Positions 17,349 through 27,433 of a stretch of DNA of 64,000 nt are shown piece by piece. The notes beneath the pieces are model-generated. The model was not told the DNA's origin and ran no database searches. It was given only the letters and a program-made list of their open reading frames with translations. Each line of letters starts with the position of its first letter. The stretch's first letter is position 1. Both the position numbers and the translations under genes were made by a program. The stretch spans positions 3,100,001 through 3,164,000 of the forward strand of contig NZ_CP158375.1 in the NCBI RefSeq assembly GCF_041021955.1. The letters run 5' to 3'. The stretch is from Caulobacter sp. 73W (lineage in GTDB: Bacteria > Pseudomonadota > Alphaproteobacteria > Caulobacterales > Caulobacteraceae).

Positions 17349-18356
17349 CTAGAAACCTTCCAGCACCACCTTGCCGATGGTGCGGGCGCTTTCGACCTGG
17401 GCGTGGGCCTTGATCAGGTCGGCGGCGTTGATGCCCCCGACGACCTCGGCGAGGGTCGTGCGGATGCGGCCTTCATCGACCAGATCGGCGACGGCGTTGA
17501 GCAGCCGGTGCTGTTCGATCATGTCCGGCGTGCCCATGGGACGGGCGAACATGAACTCCCAGTGCAGGGACGCCGCCTTGTGGTGCAGCGGGCGCGGGTC
17601 GATGGTCCGGTCGGCTTCGATCACCCCGATCTTGCCCTGCAGGCCGATGGCGGCGGCGACCGCCTCGAAGTGATCGGCGGTGTGGGTCAGGCTGGCGATG
17701 TAGGGCGGGTTCTCAAGACCCAGACGCTTGAGCTCCTCGGCCAGCGGCTTGGTGTGGTCGAACACGTGGTGGGCGCCCAGGTCGCGGACCCAAGCCTCCG
17801 TTTCCGGCCGCGATGCGCTGGCGGCGATGGTCAGCCTGGTCAGCCGGCGGGCGATCTGGATCATGGCCGAGCCGACCCCGCCCGCCCCGCCGATGATGAT
17901 CAGGGCCTGGCCTTCGCCCTCGCCGGGTTTCACGCCGAAACGGTCGAACAGCAGCTCCCAGGCGGTGATGAAGGTCAGCGGCATGGCCGCCGCCTGCGCG
18001 AAGGACAAGGTCTTGGGCTTGCGGCCCACGATGCGCTCGTCGACCAGATGCAGCTCGGCGTTGGTGCCTGGGCGGCCGATGGCGCCGGCGTAAAACACTT
18101 CGTCGCCCGCCTTGAACAGAGTGACCTGTTCGCCCACTGCCTCGACCACGCCCGCGGCGTCGTAGCCCAGGATGCGGGCCTCGCCTTCCGGCGGCTGGGC
18201 GCTGCGACGCACCTTGGTGTCGACCGGGTTCACCGATACCGCCTGCACCCGGACCAGAATGTCGTGGCCGCTCGCGACGGGCGCGGGGAGCTCCAGATCG
18301 ATCAGGGCGTCGGGGGCGTCGATGGGGGAGGGGGCGCGGAATCCGACGGCTTTCAT
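17349..18356 (-). CDS. Zinc-type alcohol dehydrogenase/quinone oxidoreductase family (MDR) protein
   Basis: This 335-residue medium-chain reductase has the N-terminal GroES-like domain ([36 protein letters not shown]) and a nucleotide site [19 protein letters not shown]. The structural and catalytic zinc cysteines are absent, so it is a zinc-independent quinone or enone reductase despite the family name. It is divergent from an HxlR regulator across a 125-base gap with dyad elements, a standard sign that the regulator controls it. Confidence 0.88.
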   Translation of the reverse strand: MKAVGFRAPSPIDAPDALIDLELPAPVASGHDILVRVQAVSVNPVDTKVRRSAQPPEGEARILGYDAAGVVEAVGEQVTLFKAGDEVFYAGAIGRPGTNAELHLVDERIVGRKPKTLSFAQAAAMPLTFITAWELLFDRFGVKPGEGEGQALIIIGGAGGVGSAMIQIARRLTRLTIAASASRPETEAWVRDLGAHHVFDHTKPLAEELKRLGLENPPYIASLTHTADHFEAVAAAIGLQGKIGVIEADRTIDPRPLHHKAASLHWEFMFARPMGTPDMIEQHRLLNAVADLVDEGRIRTTLAEVVGGINAADLIKAHAQVESARTIGKVVLEGF

Positions 18357-18422
18357 TTCGGTGTCTCCTGAAGCGGCTTCATCGCCGTCGACGGACAGAT
18401 CGCCTTACGCTACGATATGCGC

Positions 18423-18462
18423 AAGTACGGTACTTTTCTGTATGTAGTACCCATTTGTATAC
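18423..18462. promoter_or_regulatory. Putative HxlR operator cluster in divergent promoter
   Basis: AAGTAC-G-GTACTT (18423-18435) is a perfect dyad. Related half-sites GTATGTAGTAC (18440-18450) and TTGTATAC (18455-18462) follow. GTAC/GTAT half-sites in tandem are usual for HxlR-type regulators of quinone reductases. The cluster lies between the MDR reductase start (18356) and the HxlR start (18482). Confidence 0.55.
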
Positions 18463-18481
18463 TATTGGCTTGGCCGGACCC

Positions 18482-18814
18482 ATGAACGATCCCAAGGAAT
18501 GCGGCGTCGAAGCGACGCTGGACCTCATCGGGGGCAAGTGGAAGGGCGTGATCCTGTACCACCTGCTGGGCGGGCGCATGCGCTTCAACGTACTCAGCCG
18601 CCGCTTGGGCGCGATCACCCAGCGGATGCTGACAAAGCAGCTTCGAGAGCTGGAGGGCGCGGGACTGATCATCCGCACCGTCTATGCCGAGGTGCCGCCG
18701 CGGGTGGAGTATTCCCTGTCGGCGCGGGGGGAGAGCCTGAAACCTGTGATCCTGGCGCTGAAGGCCTGGGGTGACGAGAACGTTCTGGCGTCCCAGGCCC
18801 TGAAGGCCGGTTGA
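18482..18814 (+). CDS. HxlR-family winged-helix transcriptional regulator
   Basis: I read 110 residues from ATG 18482. A TTG at 18455 is in frame but falls inside the operator cluster, so the later start is preferred. The HxlR domain is complete: [58 protein letters not shown], then VEYSLSARG. The single Cys at residue 6 is positioned like the redox-sensing Cys of QorR/HypR-type members (family knowledge; not shown here). Divergent gene order suggests it controls the MDR reductase. Confidence 0.87.
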   Translation: MNDPKECGVEATLDLIGGKWKGVILYHLLGGRMRFNVLSRRLGAITQRMLTKQLRELEGAGLIIRTVYAEVPPRVEYSLSARGESLKPVILALKAWGDENVLASQALKAG

Positions 18815-18818
18815 GCCG

Positions 18819-19739
18819 ATGACCGTCGCGCTGTTCACCCACTCTGACATGCTCGACCACCAGCCAGGCCACGGCCATGCCGAGCGGCCGGAGCGCCTGC
18901 GAGCGGTGATCGACGCGTTGCGGGACGACGCCAGTCTCGACCTGGAGGTCAACGAAGCGCCACTGGCCGATCCGGCGGACCTCAAGCGGGTGCACCCCGC
19001 CGGCTATGTCGATGACATTTTCGCCGCCGCACCCCGCACGGGAAGACACGCCCTCGATCCCGACACGGTGCTGTCGCCCGGCAGCCTGACCGCCGCGCGC
19101 CGCGCCGCGGGGGCGGCGGTGGAAGCTGTCCGCGCCGTGGCGGCGGGGCGGATCGAGCGCGCCTTTTGCGCCGTGCGCCCGCCTGGCCATCATGCCGAGC
19201 CGGATGCGGCGATGGGCTTTTGCGTCTTTTCCAACGTGGCCGTCGCAGCGCGAGCAGCTCAGGCGGCCGGGATGGCGCGGGTGGCGGTGGTCGATTTCGA
19301 CGTCCACCACGGCAACGGCACCCAGGCGGCGTTCGAGCACGACCCCAGCCTGTTCCTGGCCTCCATCCACCAGTCGCCGCTCTATCCGGGCACAGGCGAT
19401 CCATCGGAGCGGGGAATCGGCAACATCGCCAACGCCGTCGTGCCGCCCCATGCGCCGCGAGAGCTGTGGCGCAGCAGATTCGAGGCGCTGATGGACCCGT
19501 TGGACGCCTTCGCGCCGGACCTGATCATCATATCGGCCGGATTCGACGCCCACGCCCGTGATCCGCTGGCCAGTCAGTCGCTGGAAGAGGCGGATTTCGC
19601 CTGGGCGACGAGGGCGATCGTCTCCATCGCTGCGAACCGTTCGCGGCGACGTATTGTCTCATCGCTCGAGGGCGGTTACGACCTAGAGGCTCTGGGGCGA
19701 TCCGCCCTGGCCCATGTTCGGGCGCTTCAGGAGGGGTGA
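18819..19739 (+). CDS. Histone deacetylase-family (class II-like) deacetylase
   Basis: This 306-residue enzyme keeps the arginase-deacetylase active site: [20 protein letters not shown] (His-His dyad), the zinc ligands in [12 protein letters not shown] (Asp, His) and Asp in [12 protein letters not shown], plus LEGGYDL. N-terminal [10 protein letters not shown] is also typical. Bacterial members remove acetyl groups from polyamines, acetoin-related or protein lysine substrates. It lies 4 bases after the HxlR gene and is presumably cotranscribed with it. Confidence 0.9.
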   Translation: MTVALFTHSDMLDHQPGHGHAERPERLRAVIDALRDDASLDLEVNEAPLADPADLKRVHPAGYVDDIFAAAPRTGRHALDPDTVLSPGSLTAARRAAGAAVEAVRAVAAGRIERAFCAVRPPGHHAEPDAAMGFCVFSNVAVAARAAQAAGMARVAVVDFDVHHGNGTQAAFEHDPSLFLASIHQSPLYPGTGDPSERGIGNIANAVVPPHAPRELWRSRFEALMDPLDAFAPDLIIISAGFDAHARDPLASQSLEEADFAWATRAIVSIAANRSRRRIVSSLEGGYDLEALGRSALAHVRALQEG

Positions 19740-19781
19740 GGAAGGGCGAGGCTGCTTCGGCGGCTGATCTTTCCGGTGATT

Positions 19782-20396
19782 ATGGCTGACGCTTCGACCG
19801 CCGATCACGGGCGCGTCCCCGCCCGATCGGGGAGCATCACCCTCGTCCGTCATGGCGAGCCCGCGATCTCGCGCAAGGTGCGCTTCAACGCCGCCAGCTA
19901 CGGCCAGTGGTGGACCGAAGCCTACGAGCCCGGCGGCCTGCGCGCCGGCCAAAAGCCGCCGGCCGAACTGATCGAGGCCGCCGCCCGCGCAGGCACGATC
20001 ATCGCCTCGACCCGCGTCCGCTCCATCGAGAGCGCCACCCTGCTGGCCGGCGGCCGCGCCTTCGCCCAGGATCCGCTGTTCATCGAGGCGCCCCTGCCGG
20101 GACCGCCGTGGCCGTCCTGGGTCAAGCTGTCGCCGAAGACGTGGGGCTTCTGGTCCCGCTTCTGGTGGTGGTTCCTCGACCACCACGACGGCCAGGAGAA
20201 CCGCAAGCAGGCCGAGCAGCGCGCCGATGAGGCCGCCGCCGTCTTGGAAGGTTTCGCCGACGCCGGCCAGGACGTGATGCTGGTGGCGCACGGCTTCTTC
20301 AATGTCATGATCGGCCGGGCCCTGGCCAAGCGCCGGTGGCGCAAGGTCAGCGACGGCGGGTTCCGCTACTGGAACGCCAAGCGCTATCAGCGTTAG
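19782..20396 (+). CDS. Histidine phosphatase family protein
   Basis: I read 204 residues from ATG 19782 (a GTG at 19776 would add two). The phosphohistidine site is LVRHGEP, near residue 24, and the second histidine is in MLVAHGFFNVMIGRAL. A Trp-rich stretch (KTWGFWSRFWWWFLDHH) between them is unusual for a soluble phosphatase and may contact the membrane or form a lid. ASTRVRSIESA fits the substrate loop. The substrate is unknown. Confidence 0.83.
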   Translation: MADASTADHGRVPARSGSITLVRHGEPAISRKVRFNAASYGQWWTEAYEPGGLRAGQKPPAELIEAAARAGTIIASTRVRSIESATLLAGGRAFAQDPLFIEAPLPGPPWPSWVKLSPKTWGFWSRFWWWFLDHHDGQENRKQAEQRADEAAAVLEGFADAGQDVMLVAHGFFNVMIGRALAKRRWRKVSDGGFRYWNAKRYQR

Positions 20397-20467
20397 ACGC
20401 CTTCCGGCGTTGCCCCGCCCGCGCCGCCTGACTAGGGTGGCGGCTTATTTCGAGCACCAGAGTTCCC

Positions 20468-20710
20468 ATGACCGACGCCGCAGACCTGTCGGGCCTGTCC
20501 TTCGAACAGGCCCTCGCCGAGCTGGAGAAGATCGTCTCCGAGCTGGAATCCGGCCAGGCGCCTCTGGAGCGGTCGATCGACATCTATGAGCGCGGCGCGG
20601 CCCTGAAGGCCCACTGCGAGAAGAAACTCGAAGCCGCGCGCCTGCGCGTGGAGAAGGTCGTCCTGGGCGCCGGCGGCGCGACGGGCGTCGAGCCGGCGGA
20701 ATTCGCCTGA
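20468..20710 (+). CDS. xseB: Exodeoxyribonuclease VII small subunit
   Basis: The 80-residue protein has the XseB helical-hairpin signature: [49 protein letters not shown]. It partners XseA to degrade single-stranded DNA into oligonucleotides in the cytoplasm. The stop overlaps the csaA start by one base (TGATG), and the linkage to ispA and dxs is common in proteobacteria. Confidence 0.94.
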   Translation: MTDAADLSGLSFEQALAELEKIVSELESGQAPLERSIDIYERGAALKAHCEKKLEAARLRVEKVVLGAGGATGVEPAEFA

Positions 20711-21060
20711 TGGGAGGGCGCGCGCCGGAGATCACCTTCGACGACTTCGCCAAGGTCGATATCCGCCTGGGCACGATCGTGAACGCCGAACCCTTTCCCG
20801 AAGCGCGCAAGCCGGCCTTCAAGCTGACCGTCGATTTCGGCGCCGAGATCGGGACCAAGCGGTCCTCCGCCCAGGTCACCCAGCTCTACAGCGCCGAACA
20901 GCTGGTCGGCCGCCGCGTGGCCGCTGTCGTCAATTTCCCCCCGCGCCAGATCGGCCCGATGATGTCGGAAGTCCTCTGCCTCGGCTTCCCCGACAACAAT
21001 GGCGCGGTGGTGCTGCTGGACGTGGATCGCGACGCCCCTGACGGCGGGAGGCTGTTTTGA
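20710..21060 (+). CDS. csaA: tRNA-binding protein, CsaA family
   Basis: The 116-residue protein is a single EMAP/Trbp111-type OB fold: [48 protein letters not shown], then [26 protein letters not shown]. CsaA proteins bind tRNA and have been described as export chaperones. It overlaps xseB by one base and ispA by a few bases. Confidence 0.92.
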   Translation: MGGRAPEITFDDFAKVDIRLGTIVNAEPFPEARKPAFKLTVDFGAEIGTKRSSAQVTQLYSAEQLVGRRVAAVVNFPPRQIGPMMSEVLCLGFPDNNGAVVLLDVDRDAPDGGRLF

Positions 21061-21065
21061 ACGCC

Positions 21066-21956
21066 ATGCCCGCCAAGAGCCTTGAACAGCGCCTCGTCGA
21101 GGCGGCAGATCTCGTCACCGTCGCGCTGGACGCCCTGCTGCCGCGCGCCGACGGGCCGGAATCGCGCCTGACCGAGGCCATGCGGTACGCAGCGCTTGGT
21201 CCGGGCAAGCGCCTGCGTCCGTTCTTCGCCCTCGAGACGGCGAAGATGTTCGATCTGGAGGAGCGGCCCGTGCTCCGCGCCGCCTGCGCGCTGGAGTGCA
21301 TCCACGCCTACAGCCTGGTTCATGACGACCTGCCATGCATGGACGACGACGACATGCGCCGCGGCCGTCCCACCGTGCACAAGGCTTATGACGAGGCGAC
21401 CGCGGTCCTGGCCGGTGATTCCCTGCAGACGGCCGCCTTCGAGATCCTGGCGCATCCCGACACCCACGACGACGCCCACATCCGCACCCAGCTGATCGCC
21501 CGGCTGGCGGTGGCTTCGGGCGCCAAGGGGATGTGCGGCGGACAGATGATCGACCTGCTGGGCGTGCGTGACGATCTTGGCGCGGTGGCCCGCATGCAGC
21601 GCCTGAAGACCGGCGCGCTGATCGCCTATTCCTTCGAGATTCCGCTGATCCTGGCCCGGGCCAAGGACGCCGAACGCTCGGCCCTGATGGCCTTCGCCCA
21701 GGACCTGGGGCTGGCCTACCAGATCGTCGACGATCTGCTGGATGTCGAGGGCGACCAGGACCTGCTGGGCAAGGCCGCCGGCGGCAAGGACGCCGCCAAG
21801 GGCAAGGCCAACTACGTCACCCTGCTGGGCGTCGACGCCGCCAAGGAACGGGTGGAGCTATTGGCCGCACAGACCAAGGCGCACCTTGATCTGTTTGGCG
21901 AAGCGGCCGGAACCCTGCGCGAAAGCGTTGATTTCGTACTGGATCGTCGCCGCTGA
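21066..21956 (+). CDS. ispA: Farnesyl diphosphate synthase (polyprenyl synthetase)
   Basis: The enzyme is 296 residues from ATG 21066; a TTG at 21057 overlapping the csaA stop would add three. Both aspartate-rich motifs are present: first [16 protein letters not shown], second [13 protein letters not shown], with GKRLRPFF and KTGALI. The FARM with D-D-x4-D indicates a bacterial type II synthase that condenses IPP with DMAPP and GPP to make FPP. It directly precedes dxs, which supplies the precursor pathway. Confidence 0.93.
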   Translation: MPAKSLEQRLVEAADLVTVALDALLPRADGPESRLTEAMRYAALGPGKRLRPFFALETAKMFDLEERPVLRAACALECIHAYSLVHDDLPCMDDDDMRRGRPTVHKAYDEATAVLAGDSLQTAAFEILAHPDTHDDAHIRTQLIARLAVASGAKGMCGGQMIDLLGVRDDLGAVARMQRLKTGALIAYSFEIPLILARAKDAERSALMAFAQDLGLAYQIVDDLLDVEGDQDLLGKAAGGKDAAKGKANYVTLLGVDAAKERVELLAAQTKAHLDLFGEAAGTLRESVDFVLDRRR

Positions 21957-21969
21957 CGCTGCGTCAGCG
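21951..21969. terminator. Perfect inverted repeat at ispA stop
   Basis: CGCTGACGC-T-GCGTCAGCG is a nine-pair palindrome overlapping the ispA stop codon. There is no U-run after it, so it may be a weak terminator, an mRNA 3'-end stabiliser, or a pause between ispA and dxs. Confidence 0.4.
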
Positions 21970-22005
21970 CTCGCTTCGCGCTTCCGGACGGATTAGATAA
22001 GCCAA

Positions 22006-23919
22006 ATGTCATCCACGCCGCTTCTAGATCGCGTCTCCTCGCCCGCCGACACCCGCGGGCTTTCCCTGGCAGAGCTGAAGCAGCTCGCCGACGAGGTGCG
22101 CAGCCAGACCATCGACGCCGTCTCCGTGACCGGAGGCCACCTGGGCGCCGGCCTGGGCGTGGTCGAACTCACCGTGGCCCTGCACCATGTGTTCGATACG
22201 CCCAAGGACATCCTGATCTGGGACGTCGGCCACCAGGCCTATCCGCACAAGATTCTCACGGGCCGCCGCGACCGCATCAAGACGCTACGCCAGGGCGGGG
22301 GGCTGTCGGGCTTCACCAAGCGCGCCGAGAGCGAATACGACCCGTTCGGCGCCGCCCACGCGGCCACCTCGATTTCCGCCGCGCTCGGCTTCTGCGCCGC
22401 CCGCGACGCCAAGGGTGAGGACAACAACGTCATCGCCGTGATCGGCGACGGCTCCATGAGCGCGGGCATGGCCTATGAGGCCATGAACGCCGCCTGCGAC
22501 ACCACCAAGCGTCTGATCGTGGTGCTGAACGACAACGACATGTCGATCGCGCCCCCGGTCGGCGGCATGAGCGCCTATCTGGCCAAACTGGTCAGCGGCG
22601 GCGCCTATCGCCGTGTCCGCCAGATCGGCAAGAACGTGGTCGAGCACCTGCCGCGCCCGCTGCAGTCCGTGGCCCGCAAGGCCGAGGAATACGCCCGCGG
22701 CATGGTCACTGGCGGGACCTTCTTCGAGGAGCTGGGCTTCTACTATATCGGCCCGATCGACGGTCACGACCTCGACGCCCTGGTGCCTGTGCTGAAGAAC
22801 GCCCGCGAGTTCCAGGACAAGCCGGTTCTGGTCCATGTCGTGACGCAAAAGGGCAAGGGCTACGCCCCGGCCGAGAACGCCGCCGACAAGTACCACGGCG
22901 TCGTCAAATTCGACGTGGTCACCGGCCAGCAAGCCAAGGCCGCCGCCGCGGCCCCCAGCTACACCAAGGTCTTCGCCGAAGCCCTGATCAAGGAAGCGGA
23001 GAAGGACGACAAGATCGTCGCCATCACCGCGGCCATGCCGTCGGGCACGGGTCTTGACCTGTTCGGCAAGCAATTCCCGCAGCGGACCTTCGACGTGGGC
23101 ATCGCCGAGCAGCACGCGGTGACCTTCGCCGCCGGCCTCGCCGCCGACGGCATGAAGCCGTTCACGGCCATCTACTCGACCTTCCTGCAACGCGGTTACG
23201 ATCAGGTCGTCCACGACGTGGCGATCCAGCGCCTGCCGGTGCGTTTCGCCATGGACCGCGCCGGTCTGGTCGGCGCCGACGGCCCGACCCACGCCGGGAC
23301 CTTCGACATCGGCTTCATGGGCGCGCTGCCCGGCATGGTGCTGATGGCCGCCGCCGACGAGGTGGAACTGGCCCGCATGGTCGCCACCGCCGCCGCCATC
23401 GACGACCGCCCGAGCGCCTTCCGCTATCCGCGCGGCGAGGGCTGGGGTCTGGAGATGCCCGCGGTGCTGGAGCCTCTGGAGATCGGCAAGGGCCGCATCG
23501 TCCGCGAGGGCACGGCCGTCGCCATCCTCTCCTTCGGCACACGCCTGGATGAATCGCTGAAGGCCGCCGACCTGCTGGCCGCGCGCGGCCTGTCCGCCAC
23601 CGTCGCCGACGCCCGCTTCGCCAAGCCGCTGGATATCGACCTGATCCTTCGTCTCGCCCGCGAGCACGAGGCCCTGATCACTGTCGAGGAAGGCGCCATG
23701 GGCGGCTTTGGCGCCTTCGTGCTGCAGGCCCTGGCCGAGCACGGCGCGCTGGATCGTGGCCTGAAGGTGCGGACCCTGGTCCTGCCCGACGTCTTCCAGG
23801 ATCAGGACAAGCCTGACCTCATGTACGCCGAAGCCGGCCTAGACGCAGCCGGCATCGCCGCCGGGGCCCTGGCGGCCCTTGGCGTCAGCAACAGCGCGAC
23901 GGCGGGGCGGCGGGCCTAG
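22006..23919 (+). CDS. dxs: 1-deoxy-D-xylulose-5-phosphate synthase
   Basis: This 637-residue enzyme has the usual DXS length. The ThDP motif [17 protein letters not shown], the N-terminal [17 protein letters not shown] and [15 protein letters not shown], the pyrimidine-domain Glu in [15 protein letters not shown], and YPRGEG in the C-terminal half are all present. It condenses pyruvate with glyceraldehyde 3-phosphate, the first step of the MEP isoprenoid pathway. The stop overlaps the stop of the convergent lipoprotein gene. Confidence 0.96.
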   Translation: MSSTPLLDRVSSPADTRGLSLAELKQLADEVRSQTIDAVSVTGGHLGAGLGVVELTVALHHVFDTPKDILIWDVGHQAYPHKILTGRRDRIKTLRQGGGLSGFTKRAESEYDPFGAAHAATSISAALGFCAARDAKGEDNNVIAVIGDGSMSAGMAYEAMNAACDTTKRLIVVLNDNDMSIAPPVGGMSAYLAKLVSGGAYRRVRQIGKNVVEHLPRPLQSVARKAEEYARGMVTGGTFFEELGFYYIGPIDGHDLDALVPVLKNAREFQDKPVLVHVVTQKGKGYAPAENAADKYHGVVKFDVVTGQQAKAAAAAPSYTKVFAEALIKEAEKDDKIVAITAAMPSGTGLDLFGKQFPQRTFDVGIAEQHAVTFAAGLAADGMKPFTAIYSTFLQRGYDQVVHDVAIQRLPVRFAMDRAGLVGADGPTHAGTFDIGFMGALPGMVLMAAADEVELARMVATAAAIDDRPSAFRYPRGEGWGLEMPAVLEPLEIGKGRIVREGTAVAILSFGTRLDESLKAADLLAARGLSATVADARFAKPLDIDLILRLAREHEALITVEEGAMGGFGAFVLQALAEHGALDRGLKVRTLVLPDVFQDQDKPDLMYAEAGLDAAGIAAGALAALGVSNSATAGRRA

Positions 23920-24392
23920 GCGGCCTTGCCGCAACTGCGGAAGAACTGGGTCACATCGGCCCGGTCATTTTTGCCGGCCTTGAGATTGAAGCGGCGGCCC
24001 TGGTTCACGACGGCCAGGTCGCCGGTGCGGTCGAAGCTGGACAGGGCGGCGCCGTCGGCGCGGCTGGACGCCTCGATCAGCTGAGCGCCGCTCATCATGT
24101 CCGGCACGGAGCGGCCGACGACACGTTCCTGGGTCTTGCGCGAGATGAGGATGAACTCGGGCTTCTTGTCCGCCGAGATCATCGACAGGTCGACGGTCCG
24201 CGAGCCCGGCTTGCAGGTCATCATCAGCAGGATGGCGTCGCTGTTGGGCAGGCCATAGGCCAGCTTGGCGCCCTCGCTCTGGTTCTCCAGGTAGATCCAG
24301 CTGTAGCCGGCGGCGGTCTCGCCGCGGTCATGCGCGCAGGCGCCAAGGCCCAGAACAGCCAGAACCATCAATGCCGAAAGCCGTCGCTTCAT
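23916..24392 (-). CDS. Hypothetical lipoprotein
   Basis: This 158-residue protein has a signal peptide with lipobox LGAC (Cys at residue 19). The mature part has no domain that I recognise: [38 protein letters not shown], then FFRSCGKAA at the end, with two further cysteines that could pair. It lies 58 bases downstream of flgH on the same strand, so it may be the distal gene of the flgFGAH operon; a flagellar role is not shown. Confidence 0.7.
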   Translation of the reverse strand: MKRRLSALMVLAVLGLGACAHDRGETAAGYSWIYLENQSEGAKLAYGLPNSDAILLMMTCKPGSRTVDLSMISADKKPEFILISRKTQERVVGRSVPDMMSGAQLIEASSRADGAALSSFDRTGDLAVVNQGRRFNLKAGKNDRADVTQFFRSCGKAA

Positions 24393-24449
24393 GACGCGCC
24401 TCCCTTCGATAGAGAGAACGCACCATGAAAGGGTCGGTTCTGGATTGGA

Positions 24450-25187
24450 TCAGAACGGCGAGAACTTCTCCACCAGCGCCTGGCCGGCCGGCGTGCGCTG
24501 CACGCGGCTGATATCGCCGCGGCCGCCATAGCTGATACGGGCCTCGGCGATCTGCGTGTGCTTGATCGTGTTGGTGCTGGAGATGTCCTCCGGGCGCACG
24601 ATGCCGGCCACCGTCAGCTGGCGCAGTTCGGCGTTGGTGCGCACCTCCTGGGTGCCCTGGATCACCATGTTGCCGTTGGGCAGCAGGGCCGTGACCGTCG
24701 CGGCCACGGTCAGGTTGATCTGCTCGGCCCGGTTCACCGCGCCTTGACCCTGCATGCTGGTGGCGGAGTTGGTGTTGACGGCGTTGGCCGGGTCGTAGCC
24801 GCCCGGCAGGATACGGCCCAGGCTGGATTCCAGGCCCAGGAAGTTGGGCACGCCCACCTTGGAGGTCGAGCCGCGCGAGGCGCTGGTCTGGTTCTGGGTG
24901 CGGGCGCTGTCGGCGATCTGGATGTTCACCGTCAGGATGTCGCCGACCCGGCTGGCGCGCTGGTCGTTGAAGAAGCTGCGGGCGCCCACGCGCCAAAGCG
25001 AGTTGGCCGACGCCGCTTGCGGCGCGTAGCGCGGCGGGGCCAGGGCCATCACTTCCTGCTGCTGCGGGATCAGGGCGGCGGGATAGCCGATCTGGCTGAG
25101 GTTGGGGCCCTTCACCGTGTCCACCACTGTGGAGCAGGCGGCGAGCGGAGCGATCAGGGCGAGGGCGGCGATCGGCGACAGACGCAT
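24450..25187 (-). CDS. flgH: Flagellar L-ring protein
   Basis: The product is 245 residues with a lipoprotein signal (lipobox LAAC) and FlgH landmarks: SLWRVGARSFFNDQRASRVGDILTVNIQI, the NGNMVIQGTQEVRTNAELRQLTVAGIVRPEDI block and the C-terminal GRGDISRVQRTPAGQALVEKFSPF. FlgH forms the outer-membrane ring around the flagellar rod. It is the fourth gene of the leftward flgF-flgG-flgA-flgH group, 13 bases after flgA. Confidence 0.95.
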   Translation of the reverse strand: MRLSPIAALALIAPLAACSTVVDTVKGPNLSQIGYPAALIPQQQEVMALAPPRYAPQAASANSLWRVGARSFFNDQRASRVGDILTVNIQIADSARTQNQTSASRGSTSKVGVPNFLGLESSLGRILPGGYDPANAVNTNSATSMQGQGAVNRAEQINLTVAATVTALLPNGNMVIQGTQEVRTNAELRQLTVAGIVRPEDISSTNTIKHTQIAEARISYGGRGDISRVQRTPAGQALVEKFSPF

Positions 25188-25200
25188 CGGAATGGCTCTC

Positions 25201-25764
25201 TTAACGGGCGGCGTAACGGTTGGAGGCGACGGCCTGGCGAGCGGACGGTCCGATCACGGCCTGACCGGGGCCGATGGCCACGGCTTCGATGATCTTCTTG
25301 GAGGCGGGGTTCTGCAGCTTCACCCACTGGCCTTCGGCGGCGGCGCTCATGGCCTTGGTCTGCATCGACAGGGTGATCTGGCCGTCGGACCAGGCCAGAT
25401 CGACGACGTCGCCGCTGCGGATCACCTGCTGGACCGCTACGGGACGAACCATCGCCTGAGCGGTGGCGGCTTCAGCTTCCACGGGGACGGAGCGGACGAT
25501 GACCCGGCGCAGGCCGCGGTCGTTGGCCCACTGGAGCCCCGCGCGATGAGCGGCGACCTGAACGACGCCGGCCTCCAGCACGGCGCTGGGGCCGACGCGC
25601 TTGCCGACCACGACGTCGGCGGCCGCGCCGGCGCCGTCGAACAGGTCGCCCAGGGTGATCTGACCGTCCAGGTCGATGACCTGCTCGCGCAGTACGACGG
25701 GAGCGGCCAGGGCGGGACCGGCGATCAGGGCGGCGGCGAGGCCGATAAGCAGGGTGCGGGTCAT
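25201..25764 (-). CDS. flgA: Flagellar basal-body P-ring assembly chaperone
   Basis: The 187-residue protein has a Sec signal peptide (LLIGLAAALIAGPALA) and a C-terminal SAF-like domain: VQQVIRSGDVVDLAWSDGQITLSMQTKAMSAAAEGQWVKLQNPASKKIIEAVAIGPGQA. It is shorter than enterobacterial FlgA but typical of Caulobacter relatives. It helps assemble FlgI into the periplasmic P-ring. It lies 4 bases downstream of flgG. Confidence 0.92.
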   Translation of the reverse strand: MTRTLLIGLAAALIAGPALAAPVVLREQVIDLDGQITLGDLFDGAGAAADVVVGKRVGPSAVLEAGVVQVAAHRAGLQWANDRGLRRVIVRSVPVEAEAATAQAMVRPVAVQQVIRSGDVVDLAWSDGQITLSMQTKAMSAAAEGQWVKLQNPASKKIIEAVAIGPGQAVIGPSARQAVASNRYAAR

Positions 25765-25768
25765 ACGC

Positions 25769-26560
25769 TTACGACTTCAGCTGGGAGGTGGCTTGCAGCA
25801 TCTGGTCGGCCGAGCTGATGACCTTCGAGTTCATCTCGTAGGCGCGCTGGGCGACGATCAGGGCGGTGATCTCGCTGACGGAGTCCACGTTCGAGGCTTC
25901 GGTGTAGCCTTGCAGCAGCGAGCCGACGCCCACCGAATTGGGCTGGCCCACCACCGCTTGCCCGGAGGCGGCGGTTTCCATGAACAGGTTGTCGCCGATG
26001 GCGTCGAGGCCGGCGTCGTTGACGAAGGTCGCCAGTTCCAGCTGACCCACCACTTCCGGCTCGGCGGCGTTGTCGCCGCGGATCACCTGGACCTGACCGG
26101 CCTTGGAGATCTGGATGTCCTTGGCGTCTTCCGGGATCGTGACGCCCGGCTGCACCTGATAGCCGTCCTCGGTCACCAGGCGGCCCTGATCATCGGTCGA
26201 GAAGTTGCCGGCGCGGGTGTAGGCCGTCTCGCCCGACGGCAGCAGCACCTGGAAATAGCCGCGGCCCTGAATCGCCATGTCGAGCGGCTTCTGGGTCTGG
26301 CTCATCGTGCCCTGCTGGGTGATGCGGTAGACCGAGCCGGCCTTGACGCCGGCGCCGACCTGAACGCCGGTCGGGACGATGTTGCCCTGGTCGGACGACT
26401 GCGTGCCGGCGCGCTCGATCGTCTGGTAGAGCAGGTCCTGGAATTCGGCTCGCTGACGCTTGAAGCCGATGGTGTTCATGTTGGCGATGTTGTTCGAGAT
26501 GACCTCGACGTTCAGCTGCTGGGCGGCCATGCCCGTGGCTGCGGTGCGGAGCGCTTGCAT
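25769..26560 (-). CDS. flgG: Flagellar distal rod protein
   Basis: The protein is 263 residues, standard for FlgG. The N-terminal rod motif AATGMAAQQLNVEVISNNIANMNTIGFKRQRAEFQDLLYQT, the central AIQGRGYFQVLLPSGETAYTRAGNFSTDDQGRLVTEDGY, and the C-terminal EVNSVSEI-type helix (NVDSVSEITALIVAQRAYEMNSKVI) are intact. It forms the distal rod of the flagellar basal body. It lies 12 bases after flgF. Confidence 0.96.
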   Translation of the reverse strand: MQALRTAATGMAAQQLNVEVISNNIANMNTIGFKRQRAEFQDLLYQTIERAGTQSSDQGNIVPTGVQVGAGVKAGSVYRITQQGTMSQTQKPLDMAIQGRGYFQVLLPSGETAYTRAGNFSTDDQGRLVTEDGYQVQPGVTIPEDAKDIQISKAGQVQVIRGDNAAEPEVVGQLELATFVNDAGLDAIGDNLFMETAASGQAVVGQPNSVGVGSLLQGYTEASNVDSVSEITALIVAQRAYEMNSKVISSADQMLQATSQLKS

Positions 26561-26572
26561 CTAGGTCTTCCC

Positions 26573-27331
26573 TTAGTTCGTACGGCCCAGGCGCTCGATC
26601 GAGCGCCGGGACAGGTCGTTGTTGTCGCCGACGAGCTTGGACGAGCGCTCGTAGGCGCGGGTCACTTCAATCAGACGGGTGATCTCCACGACCTGCTGGA
26701 CGTTGGAGCCCTCCACCATGCCCTGCTGCACGAGCGCGTCGGCGGCTGCGATGGGCTGGGCGTTGGAGGTGTTGCGGAAGAGGTTGTCCCCTTCCTTGGA
26801 GAGGGCCGAGCGGTCCTCGAACTGCACCACCGCCAGGCGGCCGACATTGACGGCCTGCCCGGTGACCGCATTGGTCTGGCTGATGGTGCCGTCCTTGCCG
26901 ATCGTGATCTCGCCCTGGGCGGGATCGATATTGATCTGGGCGTTGCCCGGGCCGGTGACCGGATGGCCCTGCTGGGTGACCAGGATGCCTTGCGGGTTCA
27001 GGGTGAAACGACCGTCGCGGGTGTAGCGCGCTTCACCGCCCGGCCCCTGCACCGAGAAGAAGCCCTGACCGTCGATGGCGACGTCGAACGTCCCGCCGGT
27101 CTTGCGCAGCGGGCCCTGACCGAAGTCGCGGGTGATGCCATCGTCGATGACGAACTTCACCGGCCCCTGGACCTGAGCGGTGCGGGCCTTGCCGGCCGCC
27201 TCGGTCTTGACCAGCAGCTCCTCGACCTTGAAGCCGGCCGTGTCCGCGTTGGCGATGTTGTTCGCCACGATGTCGAGTTCTCGCCGCAGCGTCATCTGAC
27301 GCGACAGGCTGAGATACATCGCGTTGTCCAT
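26573..27331 (-). CDS. flgF: Flagellar proximal rod protein
   Basis: The product is 252 residues with the family motifs MYLSLSRQMTLRRELDIVANNIANADTAGFKVEE, AIDGQGFFSVQGPGGEARYTRDGRFTLNPQGIL, and the C-terminal VEGSNVQQVVEITRLIEVTRAYERSSKLV. FlgF is a rod component. It is the first gene of the leftward flgFGAH group, and a sigma-54 promoter lies about 50 bases upstream of its start. Confidence 0.95.
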   Translation of the reverse strand: MDNAMYLSLSRQMTLRRELDIVANNIANADTAGFKVEELLVKTEAAGKARTAQVQGPVKFVIDDGITRDFGQGPLRKTGGTFDVAIDGQGFFSVQGPGGEARYTRDGRFTLNPQGILVTQQGHPVTGPGNAQINIDPAQGEITIGKDGTISQTNAVTGQAVNVGRLAVVQFEDRSALSKEGDNLFRNTSNAQPIAAADALVQQGMVEGSNVQQVVEITRLIEVTRAYERSSKLVGDNNDLSRRSIERLGRTN

Positions 27332-27381
27332 CGAAGCCTCCGACCCGGCGCCGCAGCGCGCCTTTCACTCGTCGTCGGCTA

Positions 27382-27397
27382 TGCAAATGCCGGGCCA
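27382..27397 (-). promoter_or_regulatory. Sigma-54 promoter for flgFGAH
   Basis: Read on the minus strand the sequence is TGGCCCG (27397-27391), GCAT, TTGCA (27386-27382). This matches the -24/-12 consensus TGGCNCG-N4-TTGCW. The predicted transcript start is near 27370, giving a 5' leader of about 40 bases before flgF. Late basal-body genes in Caulobacter commonly use sigma-54 with FlbD (family knowledge). Confidence 0.8.
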
Positions 27398-27433
27398 GTT
27401 CCAAAAGCCGAATAAAATCAGCGATAAAAATAG

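Noticed and set aside
18455..18481. TTG 18455 as the HxlR start
   Set aside because: It falls within the clustered GTAC/GTAT half-sites of the divergent promoter, and ATG 18482 gives the usual length.
24437..24456. GTTCTG-N8-CAGAAC at the flgH stop as a LexA box
   Set aside because: Inverted, not direct, repeat; spacing is wrong and there is no damage-related gene. A weak hairpin is the most it could be.
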